Source: Homoserinibacter sp. YIM 151385
GTDB lineage: Bacteria; Actinomycetota; Actinomycetes; Actinomycetales; Microbacteriaceae
Assembly: GCF_027912415.1 (NCBI RefSeq)
Contig: NZ_CP115175.1
Coordinates: forward strand, 310,001 to 374,000
DNA: 64,000 bases
Direction of reading: 5' to 3'
Shown here in pieces: positions 43,067 to 52,852 of this stretch. Below the pieces are notes generated by a model, which was given only the letters and a program-made list of their open reading frames with translations, had not been told where the DNA came from and did no database searches. Positions within the stretch are counted from its first letter, which is position 1. Every line of letters starts with the position of its first letter. The position numbers and the translations under genes are program-made.

Positions 43067-44026
43067 ATGCGCCGTGCCCTCCCCGTCCTCGCCGCCTCGG
43101 CGGCCGTCGCGCTCGCGCTCGCCGGCTGCACGCCCGACAGCGGCACCACCTCGCAGGAGGGCGCCTCGGACGCGTGCCGGCCCACCGCGAGCGGCGCCGC
43201 CTCCGAGTCGGTGAAGGTGTCCGGCGAGCTGGGCGCGAAGCCCGAGATCGAGGCGCCGACGCCCATCGAGGGCGTCGAGGAGACGCAGCGCACCGTCGTC
43301 ACGGAGGGCGACGGCGACCTCGTGGAGCCCGGCGCGACGGCGAACGTGCAGTTCACCCTCATCAACGGGACGACGGGCGAGCCCGCCACCGAGACGAGCT
43401 ACGAGGAGGATGCGACGGAGGCGATCGTCGTCGACGAGGAGCAGTACCTCCCCGGCCTCGTGAAGGCGGTCGAGTGCTCGACGGTCGGCTCCCGCATCGT
43501 CGGCGTCGTGCCCCCGGCGGACGCCTTCGGCGAGCAGGGCCTCGAGCAGTTCGCGATCGGCGCCGAGGACCCCATCGTCTTCGTCGTCGACATCGTGAGC
43601 ATCAAGAAGCCGCTCGTCCCGGCCGAGTGGACCGAGGACGTGCCGGAGGTCGAGTTCGACGGCGACGGCATCCCGACCCTCACGCTCCCGAAGACCGACC
43701 CGCCGAAGGAGCTCCAGCTGAAGGTGCTCGAGGAGGGCGACGGCGCGACGGTCGAGTCCGGCGACACCGTCACCGTCGACTACCAGGGCACCAGCTGGGA
43801 CACCGGCGAGGTCTTCGACGAGAGCTTCACGAAGGAGCCGCTGGAGATCGCGACCGGCTCGGTGGTGCAGGGCTTCGAGGCGGCGCTCGTCGGCCAGAAG
43901 GTCGGCTCGAAGGTCGTCGTCGTGATGCCCCCGGAGCTCGCCTACGGCACGGACCCGGAGGCCCACGCGCTCGGCGGGCAGACGCTGGTCTTCGTCATGG
44001 ACATCCAGGACACCGCCAAGTCCTGA
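43067..44026 (+). CDS. FKBP-type peptidyl-prolyl isomerase lipoprotein
   Basis: Extracytoplasmic folding factor. The signal peptide ends in lipobox ALAGC. Two FKBP-like domains follow: a first, poorly conserved one (ANVQFTLINGTTGEP to FVVDIVSIKK) and a second, canonical one (DTVTVDYQGTSWDTGEVFDE, VVQGFEAALVGQKVGSKVVV, PPELAYG). ATG 43067 is 7 nt after GGAAAG; an ATG at 43052 overlaps that site. 319 residues. It stands alone between gabT and dxr. Confidence 0.9.
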   Translation: MRRALPVLAASAAVALALAGCTPDSGTTSQEGASDACRPTASGAASESVKVSGELGAKPEIEAPTPIEGVEETQRTVVTEGDGDLVEPGATANVQFTLINGTTGEPATETSYEEDATEAIVVDEEQYLPGLVKAVECSTVGSRIVGVVPPADAFGEQGLEQFAIGAEDPIVFVVDIVSIKKPLVPAEWTEDVPEVEFDGDGIPTLTLPKTDPPKELQLKVLEEGDGATVESGDTVTVDYQGTSWDTGEVFDESFTKEPLEIATGSVVQGFEAALVGQKVGSKVVVVMPPELAYGTDPEAHALGGQTLVFVMDIQDTAKS

Positions 44027-44053
44027 GCGCCGCCCTGCCGCGGGACGCGCCGC

Positions 44054-44059
44054 TAGCCT
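44054..44059 (+). promoter_or_regulatory. -10-like hexamer TAGCCT before dxr
   Basis: TAGCCT ends 6 nt before the dxr ATG at 44066. Confidence 0.45.
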
Positions 44060-44065
44060 GAGAGC

Positions 44066-45148
44066 ATGCGGCGCGTCCTCATCCTCGGCTCCACCGGCTC
44101 CATCGGCACCCAGGCGCTCGACGTCATCGGCGATCAGCCGGGGCTCTTCGAGGTCGTCGGCCTCGCGGCGGGCTCGAGCCGCGAGCTCCTCGCCGAGCAG
44201 GCCTCGCGCCACGCGGTCGAGCACACCGCCCTCGGCATCGAGGAGGCCGTGCAGCTGGTGCGGGACGTCGAGGCGGATGTCGTGCTCAACGGGATCACCG
44301 GCTCGGTCGGCCTCGGGGCGACCCTCGCGGCGCTCCGGACCGACGCGCTCCTCGCCCTCGCCAACAAGGAGAGCCTCATCGTGGGCGGCTCGCTCGTGAC
44401 GGAGGCCGCCTCGCCGGGGCAGATCGTGCCCGTCGACTCGGAGCACTCCGCGATCGCGCAGGCGCTGCGCTCGGGGTCCGCCGGCGAGGTCCGTCGTCTC
44501 GTCCTCACAGCATCCGGCGGACCGTTCCGGGGCCGCCGGCGAGCGGAGCTCGAGGACGTCACCCCCGCCCAGGCGCTCGCCCACCCCACCTGGGACATGG
44601 GCCGGGTCGTCACCACGAACTCCGCCACCCTCGTCAACAAGGGGCTCGAGGTCATCGAGGCGCATCTCCTGTTCGGCGTGCCCTACGACCGCATCGACGT
44701 GACGGTGCATCCGCAGTCGATCGTGCACTCCATGGTCGAGTTCGTCGACGGCTCGACGATCGCGCAGGCCTCCCCGCCGGACATGCGGCTGCCGATCTCG
44801 CTCGGCCTCGCCTGGCCCGAGCGGGTGCCGGGGGTGGGCGCGCCGCTCGACTGGACCGCGGCCTCCTCGTGGACCTTCGAGCCGCTCGACGAGGCGGCCT
44901 TCCCGGCGGTGCGGCTCGCGAAGCGCGCCGGGCGGACCGGCTCGACGGCGCCGGCGGTCTTCAACGCCGCCAACGAGCAGGCGGTGCACGCCTTCCACGA
45001 CGGCCGCATCGGCTTCACGGGCATCGTCGACGTGGTCGAGCGGGTGCTCGACGAGCACGAGCCCGCCGCCAAGCTCACGCTCGAGGGCGTGCTCGAGGCG
45101 GAGCGGGCGGCGCGCGAGGCCGCCGACCGGCTCATCGCGGCCTCTTAG
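44066..45148 (+). CDS. dxr: 1-deoxy-D-xylulose 5-phosphate reductoisomerase
   Basis: Second enzyme of the MEP isoprenoid pathway: converts DXP to MEP with NADPH and a divalent metal. The 360 residues show the NADPH loop [25 protein letters not shown], metal and substrate residues in [12 protein letters not shown] and [10 protein letters not shown], and [19 protein letters not shown]. Length is slightly shorter than E. coli. It shares a small isoprenoid neighbourhood with ispG, separated by a site-2 protease gene. Confidence 0.96.
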   Translation: MRRVLILGSTGSIGTQALDVIGDQPGLFEVVGLAAGSSRELLAEQASRHAVEHTALGIEEAVQLVRDVEADVVLNGITGSVGLGATLAALRTDALLALANKESLIVGGSLVTEAASPGQIVPVDSEHSAIAQALRSGSAGEVRRLVLTASGGPFRGRRRAELEDVTPAQALAHPTWDMGRVVTTNSATLVNKGLEVIEAHLLFGVPYDRIDVTVHPQSIVHSMVEFVDGSTIAQASPPDMRLPISLGLAWPERVPGVGAPLDWTAASSWTFEPLDEAAFPAVRLAKRAGRTGSTAPAVFNAANEQAVHAFHDGRIGFTGIVDVVERVLDEHEPAAKLTLEGVLEAERAAREAADRLIAAS

Positions 45149-45236
45149 CCGCCGCTTAGCCGCCGCCGGGGCCGCGCCGGGCCGCGAGCCGGCGGGCACC
45201 CGCGAAGACGGGGGCCCGCTCCCAGCGTGCCTCGCG

Positions 45237-45242
45237 TACGCT
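45237..45242 (+). promoter_or_regulatory. -10-like hexamer TACGCT before rseP
   Basis: TACGCT ends 6 nt before the GTG at 45249. Confidence 0.45.
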
Positions 45243-45248
45243 CGCGAC

Positions 45249-46577
45249 GTGGACTCGGTGCTCCTCTACATCCTCGGCATCCTCGTGGTGGCCGTGGGCC
45301 TCGCGATCTCGATCGGCCTGCACGAGGTCGGGCACCTCGTCCCCGCGAAGCGCTTCGGCGTCAAGGTCGGCCAGTTCATGATCGGCTTCGGGCCCACCCT
45401 CTGGTCGCGGCGCCGCGGCGAGACCGAGTACGGCATCAAGGCCCTCCCGCTCGGCGGCTACATCTCGATGACGGGCATGTTCCCGCCGGCCCGCGAGGGC
45501 GAGCGCGCCCGCACCGCCGGCACCGGCTTCCTCAACACGATGGTGCAGGATGCGCGCGACAGCTCCGCCTCGCAGATCGAGCCGGGGGAGGAGCACCGCA
45601 CCTTCTACCGCCTGGCGACCTGGAAGCGCGTCGTCATCATGCTCGGCGGCCCGACCATGAATGTCCTCATCGCGATCGTGCTCTACGGGGTCGTGCTGTG
45701 CGGCTTCGGCGTGCCGGTCGCCTCGACGACGGTCGGGCGCGTGGACGCCTGCGTGATCCCCGCGACGAGCACGCAGACCGAGTGCGCCGAGGGCGACGCC
45801 GCCTCGCCGGCCGCGGCCGCGGGCATCCTCCCGGGCGACCGGCTCGTCGAGCTCGAGGGCCGAGCGGTCGAGAGCTGGGCGGATGCGACGGCGGTCATCC
45901 GCGACGCGCCCGGGACGGCCCTCGAGCTCGTCGTCGAGCGCGACGGCGAGGACGTGCCGCTCGAGCTGACGCCTCTCGCGACCGAGCGCTACGTCCTCGA
46001 CGAGCGGGGCGGCGAGGTGGAGGGCGCCGACGGCGAGCCGCTCGTCGAGGAGGTCGGCTTCGTCGGGATCGGCGCGGCGACCGAGGTCGTGCGGCAGCCC
46101 GTCACGGAGGTCCTGCCGGCGGTGGGCGACAACGTCGTCCGCGTCGGCGGCATCATCCTGACCCTCCCGCAGCGGCTCGTGCAGGTCGCGCAGGCCGCGT
46201 TCGGCGACGAGGAGCGCGACCCGAACGGGCCCATCAGCGTCGTCGGCGTCGGACGCCTCGCGGGCGAGATCACGAGCCTCGACGAGCTCTCGATCGCCGA
46301 CCGGATGGCGAGCCTCATCCAGATGGTCGCCGCCCTCAACGTCGCGCTCTTCGTCTTCAACCTGATCCCGCTCCTGCCGCTCGACGGGGGGCACGTCGCG
46401 GGCGCGCTCTGGGAGTCGCTGCGCCGCCGGCTCGCGAAGCTCTTCAAGCGACCCGACCCGGGCCCGGTCGACACCGCGAAGCTCATCCCCGTGACGCTCA
46501 CGGTCGTCGCGGTCCTCGGCATCTCGAGCGCGCTGCTCATCTACGCCGACCTCGTGAACCCGGTGTCGCTGTTCTGA
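45249..46577 (+). CDS. rseP: Site-2 intramembrane metalloprotease (M50)
   Basis: Zinc protease that cleaves substrates inside the membrane, typically anti-sigma factors (Rip1/RseP family). The 442 residues have the metal motif HEVGH (25-29) in the first helix, FMIGFGPTLWSRR, an interrupted PDZ domain (ASPAAAAGILPGDRLVELEG), and the third zinc ligand motif NLIPLLPLDGGH. GTG 45249 is supported by the promoter. A dxr-rseP-ispG order is common in actinobacteria. Confidence 0.94.
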   Translation: MDSVLLYILGILVVAVGLAISIGLHEVGHLVPAKRFGVKVGQFMIGFGPTLWSRRRGETEYGIKALPLGGYISMTGMFPPAREGERARTAGTGFLNTMVQDARDSSASQIEPGEEHRTFYRLATWKRVVIMLGGPTMNVLIAIVLYGVVLCGFGVPVASTTVGRVDACVIPATSTQTECAEGDAASPAAAAGILPGDRLVELEGRAVESWADATAVIRDAPGTALELVVERDGEDVPLELTPLATERYVLDERGGEVEGADGEPLVEEVGFVGIGAATEVVRQPVTEVLPAVGDNVVRVGGIILTLPQRLVQVAQAAFGDEERDPNGPISVVGVGRLAGEITSLDELSIADRMASLIQMVAALNVALFVFNLIPLLPLDGGHVAGALWESLRRRLAKLFKRPDPGPVDTAKLIPVTLTVVAVLGISSALLIYADLVNPVSLF

Positions 46578-46621
46578 CCCGGGGCGCCCCCGCCGCTCAG
46601 CGGCCGTCCACCCGGCGGAAG

Positions 46622-46627
46622 TAGGCT
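46622..46627 (+). promoter_or_regulatory. -10-like hexamer TAGGCT before ispG
   Basis: TAGGCT ends 6 nt before the GTG at 46634. Confidence 0.45.
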
Positions 46628-46633
46628 GTCGCC

Positions 46634-47785
46634 GTGCCCGCAGTCAACATCGGTATGCCCCGCTCCGCCCCCGAGGTCCTCGCGCCGAGGCGGGCGTCGC
46701 GTCAGATCAGGGTGGGGAGCGTCCTCGTCGGCGGCGACGCGCCGGTGAGCGTGCAGTCGATGACGACGACGCCCACCACGAACATCAACGCGACGCTCCA
46801 GCAGATCGCCGAGCTCACGGCCTCCGGCTGCGACATCGTGCGCGTCGCCTGCCCCAGCCAGGACGACGCGGATGTGCTCCACATCATCGCGAAGAAGAGC
46901 CAGATCCCGGTCATCGCCGACATCCACTTCCAGCCGAAGTACGTCTACCAGGCGATCGACGCGGGCTGCGCCGCGGTGCGCGTCAACCCCGGCAACATCC
47001 GCAAGTTCGACGACCAGGTCGGCGACATCGCGAAGGCGGCGAAGGATGCGGGCGTGTCCCTCCGCATCGGCGTCAACGCCGGCTCGCTCGACCGCCGCCT
47101 GCTCGAGAAGTACGGGAAGGCGACCCCCGAGGCGCTCGTCGAGAGCGCCGTCTGGGAGGCCTCGCTCTTCGAGGAGCACGACTTCCACGACTTCAAGATC
47201 TCGGTCAAGCACAACGACCCGATCGTCATGGTGAAGGCGTACCGCATGCTCGCCGAGCGCGGCGACTGGCCGCTGCACCTCGGCGTCACCGAGGCGGGCC
47301 CCGCGTTCCAGGGCACCATCAAGTCGGCGACCGCCTTCGGCATCCTCCTCTCGGAGGGCATCGGCGACACGATCCGCGTCTCGCTCTCGGCCCCGCCCGC
47401 CGAGGAGGTCAAGGTGGGGCTCCAGATCCTGCAGTCGCTCAACCTCCGCGAGCGCAAGCTCGAGATCGTCTCCTGCCCGTCCTGCGGGCGTGCGCAGGTC
47501 GACGTCTACTCGCTCGCCGACAACGTGACCGAGGGGCTCAAGGGCATGAGCGTGCCGCTCCGCGTCGCGGTCATGGGCTGCGTCGTGAACGGCCCGGGCG
47601 AGGCGCGCGAGGCGGATCTCGGGGTCGCCTCCGGCAACGGCAAAGGCCAGATCTTCGTCAAGGGCGAGGTCATCAAGACCGTCCCCGAGTCGGAGATCGT
47701 GGCGACGCTCATCGAGGAGGCGAACCGCCTGGCCGCGGAGATGCCGGCCGGCGAGACGGGCACGCCCGAGGTCATCACCGCCTGA
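46634..47785 (+). CDS. ispG: 4-hydroxy-3-methylbut-2-en-1-yl diphosphate synthase
   Basis: Fe-S enzyme of the MEP pathway, reducing MEcPP to HMBPP. The 383 residues form the barrel ([38 protein letters not shown]) and end with the 4Fe-4S ligands Cys281, Cys284 (SCPSCGRAQ) and Cys316 with the nearby Glu ([11 protein letters not shown]). GTG 46634 fits the leaderless promoter. It converges on poxB. Confidence 0.96.
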   Translation: MPAVNIGMPRSAPEVLAPRRASRQIRVGSVLVGGDAPVSVQSMTTTPTTNINATLQQIAELTASGCDIVRVACPSQDDADVLHIIAKKSQIPVIADIHFQPKYVYQAIDAGCAAVRVNPGNIRKFDDQVGDIAKAAKDAGVSLRIGVNAGSLDRRLLEKYGKATPEALVESAVWEASLFEEHDFHDFKISVKHNDPIVMVKAYRMLAERGDWPLHLGVTEAGPAFQGTIKSATAFGILLSEGIGDTIRVSLSAPPAEEVKVGLQILQSLNLRERKLEIVSCPSCGRAQVDVYSLADNVTEGLKGMSVPLRVAVMGCVVNGPGEAREADLGVASGNGKGQIFVKGEVIKTVPESEIVATLIEEANRLAAEMPAGETGTPEVITA

Positions 47786-47813
47786 GCGGTCCACCCGCGT
47801 CAGCGAAGCCGGC

Positions 47814-49529
47814 TCAGAGCAGCTGGCGCAGGTTCGCCTTCGCGAGGTCGATCACCTCGCGGGCGTCGCCGGAGAGCACGGTGCGCATCGCGTAGAGGCT
47901 GAAGCCCTTCGCCTGCTGCGCCTCGATGCTCGGCGGGAGGGAGAGCTCCTGGCGCTCGACCCGCACGCTGACGAGGGCGGGCCCGTCGGCCTCGAGTGCC
48001 CGGCGCAGCGCTCCGGGCAGCTCGTCCTCCGTCTCGACCCGCTCGGCGTGGAAGCCGCAGGCCCGCGCGACCGCCGCGAAGTCCGGGTTCTCGAGCTCGG
48101 TCGCGAAGTTCACGACGCCGGCCGCCTTCATCTCCACCTCGACGAAGGCGAGCGAGGAGTTCTCGTAGACGACGACCTTGACGGGCAGGTGCAGCTGGGC
48201 CGCCGTCGCGAGCTCCCCGAGCAGCATCGAGAGGCCGCCGTCGCCCGCCATCGCGATGACCTGGCGGGCGGGGTCGACCGCCTGCGCGCCGATCGCGAGG
48301 GGGAGCGCCGCCGCCATGGTCCCGTGGGCGAAGGAGCCGAGGAGTCGGCGCCCGGCGCCGATGTGCAGGTGGCGTGCGGCCCACACGACGGGCGTGCCGA
48401 CGTCCGGGATGAGGATGGCGTCGTCCGCGGCGAGCTCGTCGAGCACGGCGGTGACATGCTGCGGGTGCAGCGGACCCTCGCCCTGGCGCTCCAGGCGATC
48501 GAAGCGCTCGCGGGTGCGCCGGTAGTGGTCCACCGAGCTGTCGAGGTGCTTGCGGCTGCGCGCCGGCGCGAGCCGGGGGAGGAGGGCGCGGATCGTCGGG
48601 CCGACGTCGCCGCGGAGACCCAGCTCCAGGGGCGCCCGACGCCCCAGCTGCTCGCCGCGGGCATCGACCTGGATGATCCTCGCGTCGGGATAGAACTCCT
48701 GGTACGGGAGGTCGGATCCGAGGACGAGCAGCGTGTCGCAGCGCTCCATGGCGCGATAGCCGCTCGCGAAGCCGAGCAGCCCCGTCATGCCGACGTCGTA
48801 GGGGTTGTCGTGCTCGATGTGCTCCTTGCCCCGGAGGGCGTGCACGATCGGGGCGGCGAGGGCGTCCGCGAGCTCGAGGACCTCGGCTCGCGCCCCCGCG
48901 ACGCCCGCGCCGGCGAGGATCGTCACGCGCTTCGCCTCGCCGAGGATCGCGGCCGCACGATCGAGCTCCTCCGCGATCGGCACGGTCTCGGAGCGGGAGC
49001 GCCGGACCTCGACGGCGCGGTCGCCGACCGCCTCCGCGAGTGCGAGGTCGCCCGGGATCACGATGACCGCGACGCCCCGGCGCTCCACCGCCTCCCGCAT
49101 CGCGATCTCGAGGACGCGCGGCATCTGGGCAGGTGTCGAGACGAGCTCGCAGTACACGCTGCACTCGCGGAAGAGCTCGGTCGGGTGCGTCTCCTGGAAG
49201 TAGGTGCTGCCGATCTCAGCGCTCGGGATGTGCGCCGCGATCGCGAGGACGGGGACCCTGCTCCGGTTCGCGTCGTAGAGGCCGTTCACGAGGTGGAGAT
49301 TCCCGGGACCGCAGCTGCCCGCGCACACGGCGAGCTCGCCGGTGATCTCCGCCTCGGCGCCCGCCGCGAAGGCGGCCGACTCCTCGTGCCGCACCAGCAT
49401 CCACTCCAGCGCCTCGCTCGTGCGGATCGCGTCGGTGACGCCGTTGAGCGAGTCGCCGGGCACGCCCCAGACACGCGAGACACCATTCGCGGCGAGGGTG
49501 CGGACGAGGTTCTCGGCGATCTTGGGCAT
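47814..49529 (-). CDS. poxB: ThDP-dependent pyruvate oxidase/dehydrogenase (PoxB-like)
   Basis: Thiamine diphosphate flavoenzyme that converts pyruvate to acetate and CO2, passing electrons to quinone. The 571 residues have three domains: Pyr ([17 protein letters not shown], catalytic Glu in [13 protein letters not shown]), a FAD-binding middle domain ([20 protein letters not shown]), and the PP domain with the ThDP signature [17 protein letters not shown] to [18 protein letters not shown] 49529 ([12 protein letters not shown]) follows GGAGG closely. It is a single gene, divergent from proS. Confidence 0.92.
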   Translation of the reverse strand: MPKIAENLVRTLAANGVSRVWGVPGDSLNGVTDAIRTSEALEWMLVRHEESAAFAAGAEAEITGELAVCAGSCGPGNLHLVNGLYDANRSRVPVLAIAAHIPSAEIGSTYFQETHPTELFRECSVYCELVSTPAQMPRVLEIAMREAVERRGVAVIVIPGDLALAEAVGDRAVEVRRSRSETVPIAEELDRAAAILGEAKRVTILAGAGVAGARAEVLELADALAAPIVHALRGKEHIEHDNPYDVGMTGLLGFASGYRAMERCDTLLVLGSDLPYQEFYPDARIIQVDARGEQLGRRAPLELGLRGDVGPTIRALLPRLAPARSRKHLDSSVDHYRRTRERFDRLERQGEGPLHPQHVTAVLDELAADDAILIPDVGTPVVWAARHLHIGAGRRLLGSFAHGTMAAALPLAIGAQAVDPARQVIAMAGDGGLSMLLGELATAAQLHLPVKVVVYENSSLAFVEVEMKAAGVVNFATELENPDFAAVARACGFHAERVETEDELPGALRRALEADGPALVSVRVERQELSLPPSIEAQQAKGFSLYAMRTVLSGDAREVIDLAKANLRQLL

Positions 49530-49592
49530 GCCTCCATGGAAGCGCGCCCGCGGCCGGACGCCCCCGACGCGGAGCGGATCCCCAGCCGCCGG

Positions 49593-49598
49593 TAGCAT
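49593..49598 (+). promoter_or_regulatory. -10-like hexamer TAGCAT before proS
   Basis: TAGCAT ends 7 nt before the GTG at 49606. Confidence 0.45.
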
Positions 49599-49605
49599 CG
49601 AGGTC

Positions 49606-51366
49606 GTGCCCACTCGCCTCAGCCAGCTCTTCGTCCGCACGCTGCGCGACGACCCCGCCGACGCGGAGGTCGCGAGCCACCGCCTGCTCGTCCGCGCCGG
49701 ATACATCCGTCGCCAGGCGCCGGGCGTCTTCTCGTGGCTGCCGCTGGGTCTCCGCGTCCGCCGCAACATCGAGCGGGTGATCCGGGAGGAGATGGCGCGC
49801 GCCGGCGCGCAGGAGGTGCTCTTCCCCGCGCTCCTGCCCCGCGAGCCCTACGAGCGCACGGGCCGCTGGGAGGAGTACGGCGACGCGCTGTTCCGCCTGC
49901 AGGACCGCAAGGGCGCCGACTACCTGCTCGCGCCCACGCACGAGGAGGTCTTCACGCTGCTCGTGAAGGACCTCTACTCAAGCTACAAGGACCTGCCGCT
50001 CACGATCTTCCAGATCCAGGACAAGTACCGGGACGAGGCCCGTCCCCGCGCCGGCCTCCTCCGCGGCCGGGAGTTCTCGATGAAGGACGCCTACTCCTTC
50101 GACGCGAGCGACGCGGGACTGGATGCGAGCTACCAGGCCCAGCGCGACGCCTACGAGCGCATCTTCCAGCGGCTCGGCATGGAGTACGTCATCGTCGCCG
50201 CCGATGCGGGCGCGATGGGCGGCTCGCGTTCGGAGGAGTTCCTGCACCCGACCGCGATCGGCGAGGACACCTTCGTTCGGAGCGCCGGCGGCTACGCCGC
50301 GAACGTCGAGGCGTACACGACGACCGCCCCCGAGGCGCAGTCCCTCGAGGGCCGTCCCGAGGCGCGCATCCACGACACTCCCGACACCCCGACGATCGCG
50401 ACGCTCGTCGAGGTCGCGAACCGGGTGGAGCCGCGCGAGGCGGGCGCGTGGACGGCGGCCGACACGCTCAAGAACGTCGTCCTCCGGCTCACGCACCTCG
50501 ACGGCTCGACGGAGGTCGTCGTGGTCGGGCTCCCCGGCGACCGCGAGGTCGACCTCAAGCGCGCGGAGGTCGCCTTCGCGCCCGCCGAGGTCGAGGCGGC
50601 GACCGAGGAGGACTTCGAGCGCCATCCGCTGCTCGTGAAGGGCTACATCGGCCCCTGGTCGCCGACGGGGGCGATCCTCGGCGAGGAGTCCGCGACCGGC
50701 ATCCGCTTCCTCCTCGACCCCCGGGTCGTCGACGGCACGGCCTGGATCACGGGCGCGAACGCGGACGGACGGCACGTCTTCGGCCTCCTCGCGGGCCGCG
50801 ACTTCGCCGCCGACGGCACGGTGGAGGTCGCCGAGGTCCGCGACGGCGACCCCGCACCGGACGGCTCGGGGCCGGTCGAGCTCGCGCGCGGGATGGAGAT
50901 CGGCCACGTGTTCCAGCTGGGCCGCAAGTACGCGGAGGCGCTCGACCTCAAGGTCCTCGACGAGAACGGCAAGCTCGTGACCGTCACGATGGGCTCCTAC
51001 GGGATCGGCGTGACCCGCATCCTCGCCGCGATCGCGGAGGGGTCCTCGGACGAGCGCGGGCTGCTGTGGCCGAAGGAGATCGCGCCCTTCGACGTGCACG
51101 TCGTCGCGACCGGCAAGGACCAGACCGCGTTCGACCTCGCGGAGCAGCTGACGGCCGAGTTCGAGGGCCAGGGGCTCGAGGTGCTCCTCGACGACCGCCC
51201 GAAGGTCTCGCCCGGCGTGAAGTTCGGCGACGCCGAGCTGCTCGGCGTGCCCGTCATCGTGATCGCGGGCCGGAACGCGGGCGAGGGCGTCGTCGAGTTC
51301 TGGGATCGCCGCTCGGGCGAGCGGCGCGACGTCGCCGCCTCCGAGGTGGCGGCGCTGCTCGCCTGA
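49606..51366 (+). CDS. proS: Prolyl-tRNA synthetase, bacterial type
   Basis: Charges tRNA-Pro. The 586 residues start at GTG 49606 ([20 protein letters not shown]) and contain class II motifs 1-3 ([58 protein letters not shown]). An insertion domain with [10 protein letters not shown] lies between motifs 2 and 3, the editing (YbaK-like) domain of bacterial-type ProRS. The C-terminal anticodon domain follows. Leads the nusA-infB block. Confidence 0.97.
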   Translation: MPTRLSQLFVRTLRDDPADAEVASHRLLVRAGYIRRQAPGVFSWLPLGLRVRRNIERVIREEMARAGAQEVLFPALLPREPYERTGRWEEYGDALFRLQDRKGADYLLAPTHEEVFTLLVKDLYSSYKDLPLTIFQIQDKYRDEARPRAGLLRGREFSMKDAYSFDASDAGLDASYQAQRDAYERIFQRLGMEYVIVAADAGAMGGSRSEEFLHPTAIGEDTFVRSAGGYAANVEAYTTTAPEAQSLEGRPEARIHDTPDTPTIATLVEVANRVEPREAGAWTAADTLKNVVLRLTHLDGSTEVVVVGLPGDREVDLKRAEVAFAPAEVEAATEEDFERHPLLVKGYIGPWSPTGAILGEESATGIRFLLDPRVVDGTAWITGANADGRHVFGLLAGRDFAADGTVEVAEVRDGDPAPDGSGPVELARGMEIGHVFQLGRKYAEALDLKVLDENGKLVTVTMGSYGIGVTRILAAIAEGSSDERGLLWPKEIAPFDVHVVATGKDQTAFDLAEQLTAEFEGQGLEVLLDDRPKVSPGVKFGDAELLGVPVIVIAGRNAGEGVVEFWDRRSGERRDVAASEVAALLA

Positions 51367-51437
51367 GCGGCGGGATCCGGCGCACCCGGACCGCTCGTCG
51401 CGGTCCGCGCCGCGACGGCGGCCGTGCGCGTCTCCGG

Positions 51438-51443
51438 TAGACT
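51438..51443 (+). promoter_or_regulatory. Candidate -10 TAGACT of the nusA operon
   Basis: TAGACT lies 58 nt before the nusA ATG. The leader contains a small hairpin GCACCC (51452-51457)/GGGTGC (51467-51472) and the ribosome binding site GGAGGG at 51490-51495. Confidence 0.45.
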
Positions 51444-51501
51444 CGACGGTCGCACCCGCACCACCGGGGTGCACTCGAAGCTGAATATCGGAGGGTCTCG
51501 A

Positions 51502-52482
51502 ATGGACATCGACCTCGGCGTGCTGCGCCTCATGGAACGCGAGCGGGAGATCCCCTTCGACGAGCTCGTCCGCATCATCGAGCAGGCCATCCTCACCGCG
51601 TACCTCAAGCACACCGATCAGGAGCCGGACTCCGGCGCCCGCGTCGAGCTCGACCGCAAGAGCGGCCACGTGACCGTCTACGTCCCCGAGCTCGACGAGG
51701 CGGGCGAGGTCGTCGGCGAGGCGATCGACAGCCCCGACGACTTCGGCCGGATCGCGGCCTTCGCGGCGAAGCAGGTCATCAACCAGCGTCTTCGCGACAT
51801 CGGCGACGACAAGGTGCTCGGCGAGTTCCGCGGCCGCGAGGGCGACATCGTGGCGGGCGTCGTGCAGCAGGGCCCGAACCCGCGCATGATCCACATCGAC
51901 CTCGGCAGCATCGAGGCCATCCTGCCGCCCGAGGAGCAGGTGCCGGGAGAGGACTATGCGCACGGCTCGCGCATCCGCGTCTACGTCACGAGCGTCTCGA
52001 AGGGGCTCAAGGGCCCCTCGATCACGGTCAGCCGCACGCATCCGGGGCTCGTGCGGAAGCTCTTCGCGCTCGAGGTGCCGGAGATCGCCTCCGGCCTCGT
52101 CGAGATCACCTCCCTCGCCCGCGAGGCCGGCCACCGCACGAAGATCGCCGTGCGCGCGACCGAGCCCGGCATCAACGCGAAGGGCGCCTGCATCGGCGAG
52201 CTGGGGCAGCGCGTGCGCGCCGTCACCGCCGAGCTCAACGGCGAGAAGATCGACATCGTCGACTACTCGGAGACCCTCGCGACCTTCGTCGCGAGCGCGC
52301 TGAGCCCCGCCAAGGTGACGAGCGCCTTCGTCGTCGACGAGGGACTCAAGGCGGTCCGCGCCCTCGTGCCCGACTACCAGCTCTCGCTCGCGATCGGCAA
52401 GGAGGGCCAGAACGCCCGCCTCGCGGCGAAGCTGACCGGCGCGCGCATCGACATCCAGCCCGACTCCGTGATGGACGAGTGA
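51502..52482 (+). CDS. nusA: Transcription elongation/termination factor NusA
   Basis: RNA polymerase-bound factor acting in pausing, termination and antitermination. The 326-residue form has the N-terminal RNA polymerase-binding domain, an S1 domain ([22 protein letters not shown]) and two KH domains ([49 protein letters not shown]), and lacks the C-terminal acidic repeats of E. coli, as usual in actinobacteria. A rimP gene, often found directly upstream, is not present in the 135-nt gap after proS. Confidence 0.97.
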   Translation: MDIDLGVLRLMEREREIPFDELVRIIEQAILTAYLKHTDQEPDSGARVELDRKSGHVTVYVPELDEAGEVVGEAIDSPDDFGRIAAFAAKQVINQRLRDIGDDKVLGEFRGREGDIVAGVVQQGPNPRMIHIDLGSIEAILPPEEQVPGEDYAHGSRIRVYVTSVSKGLKGPSITVSRTHPGLVRKLFALEVPEIASGLVEITSLAREAGHRTKIAVRATEPGINAKGACIGELGQRVRAVTAELNGEKIDIVDYSETLATFVASALSPAKVTSAFVVDEGLKAVRALVPDYQLSLAIGKEGQNARLAAKLTGARIDIQPDSVMDE

Positions 52483-52523
52483 CGCGACGCGCCGGGCGTC
52501 GACCGTCCCCCAGCCCGAGGGGG

Positions 52524-52529
52524 TAGGAT
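52524..52529 (+). promoter_or_regulatory. -10-like hexamer TAGGAT before ylxR, supports the TTG start
   Basis: TAGGAT ends 7 nt before the TTG at 52537. An in-frame ATG at 52528 overlaps the hexamer itself, so a transcript made from this promoter could not use that ATG. Confidence 0.5.
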
Positions 52530-52536
52530 GGGTCCG

Positions 52537-52782
52537 TTGAGAACCTGCCTGGGTTGTCGTCAGCGTGCTCCCCGCGATTCGCTTCTGCGAGTCGTCGCGC
52601 GCGGCGACCGGGTCGTGGCGGATGCCGCGGCACGGCTTCCAGGCAGGGGCGCGTGGGTGCATCCGAGCCTCGGATGCATCGAGAACGCGGTGCGGCGCAA
52701 GGCCCTCGGGCGAGCGCTGCGCACGACCGTCACCGATACATCAGACCTCAAAGAACAGGCTGAACGGCTTATGGACAAGTAA
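52537..52782 (+). CDS. ylxR: YlxR family RNA/nucleoid-binding protein (DUF448)
   Basis: Small basic protein of the YlxR family, usually encoded between nusA and infB; homologues bind RNA or nucleoid and influence gene expression. From the TTG at 52537 the product begins [19 protein letters not shown], the family N-terminus, and has the [22 protein letters not shown] motif. The 81-residue start is favoured by the promoter hexamer; the ATG at 52528 would add MGP. Confidence 0.9.
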   Translation: MRTCLGCRQRAPRDSLLRVVARGDRVVADAAARLPGRGAWVHPSLGCIENAVRRKALGRALRTTVTDTSDLKEQAERLMDK

Positions 52783-52817
52783 TGAGCGGCTCGAGATGAG
52801 ACCCGTCATTCGATGAC

Positions 52818-52845
52818 GTCCACCCTGTCCGGGTGGACCGGACAG
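52818..52845 (+). promoter_or_regulatory. infB: Mutually exclusive hairpins before infB
   Basis: GTCCACCC (52818-52825) can pair with GGGTGGAC (52831-52838), or CTGTCC (52825-52830) with GGACAG (52840-52845). The two helices share bases and cannot coexist. The second runs into the infB ribosome binding site GGAG (52845-52848). This could control infB translation; the function is inferred from geometry alone. Confidence 0.4.
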
Positions 52846-52852
52846 GAGAAAT

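Noticed and set aside
41652-43389. Open frame fusing the small membrane protein with a long upstream extension
   Set aside because: The extension is an out-of-frame shadow of gabT copy 2; the membrane protein starts at 41643 after the gabT stop.
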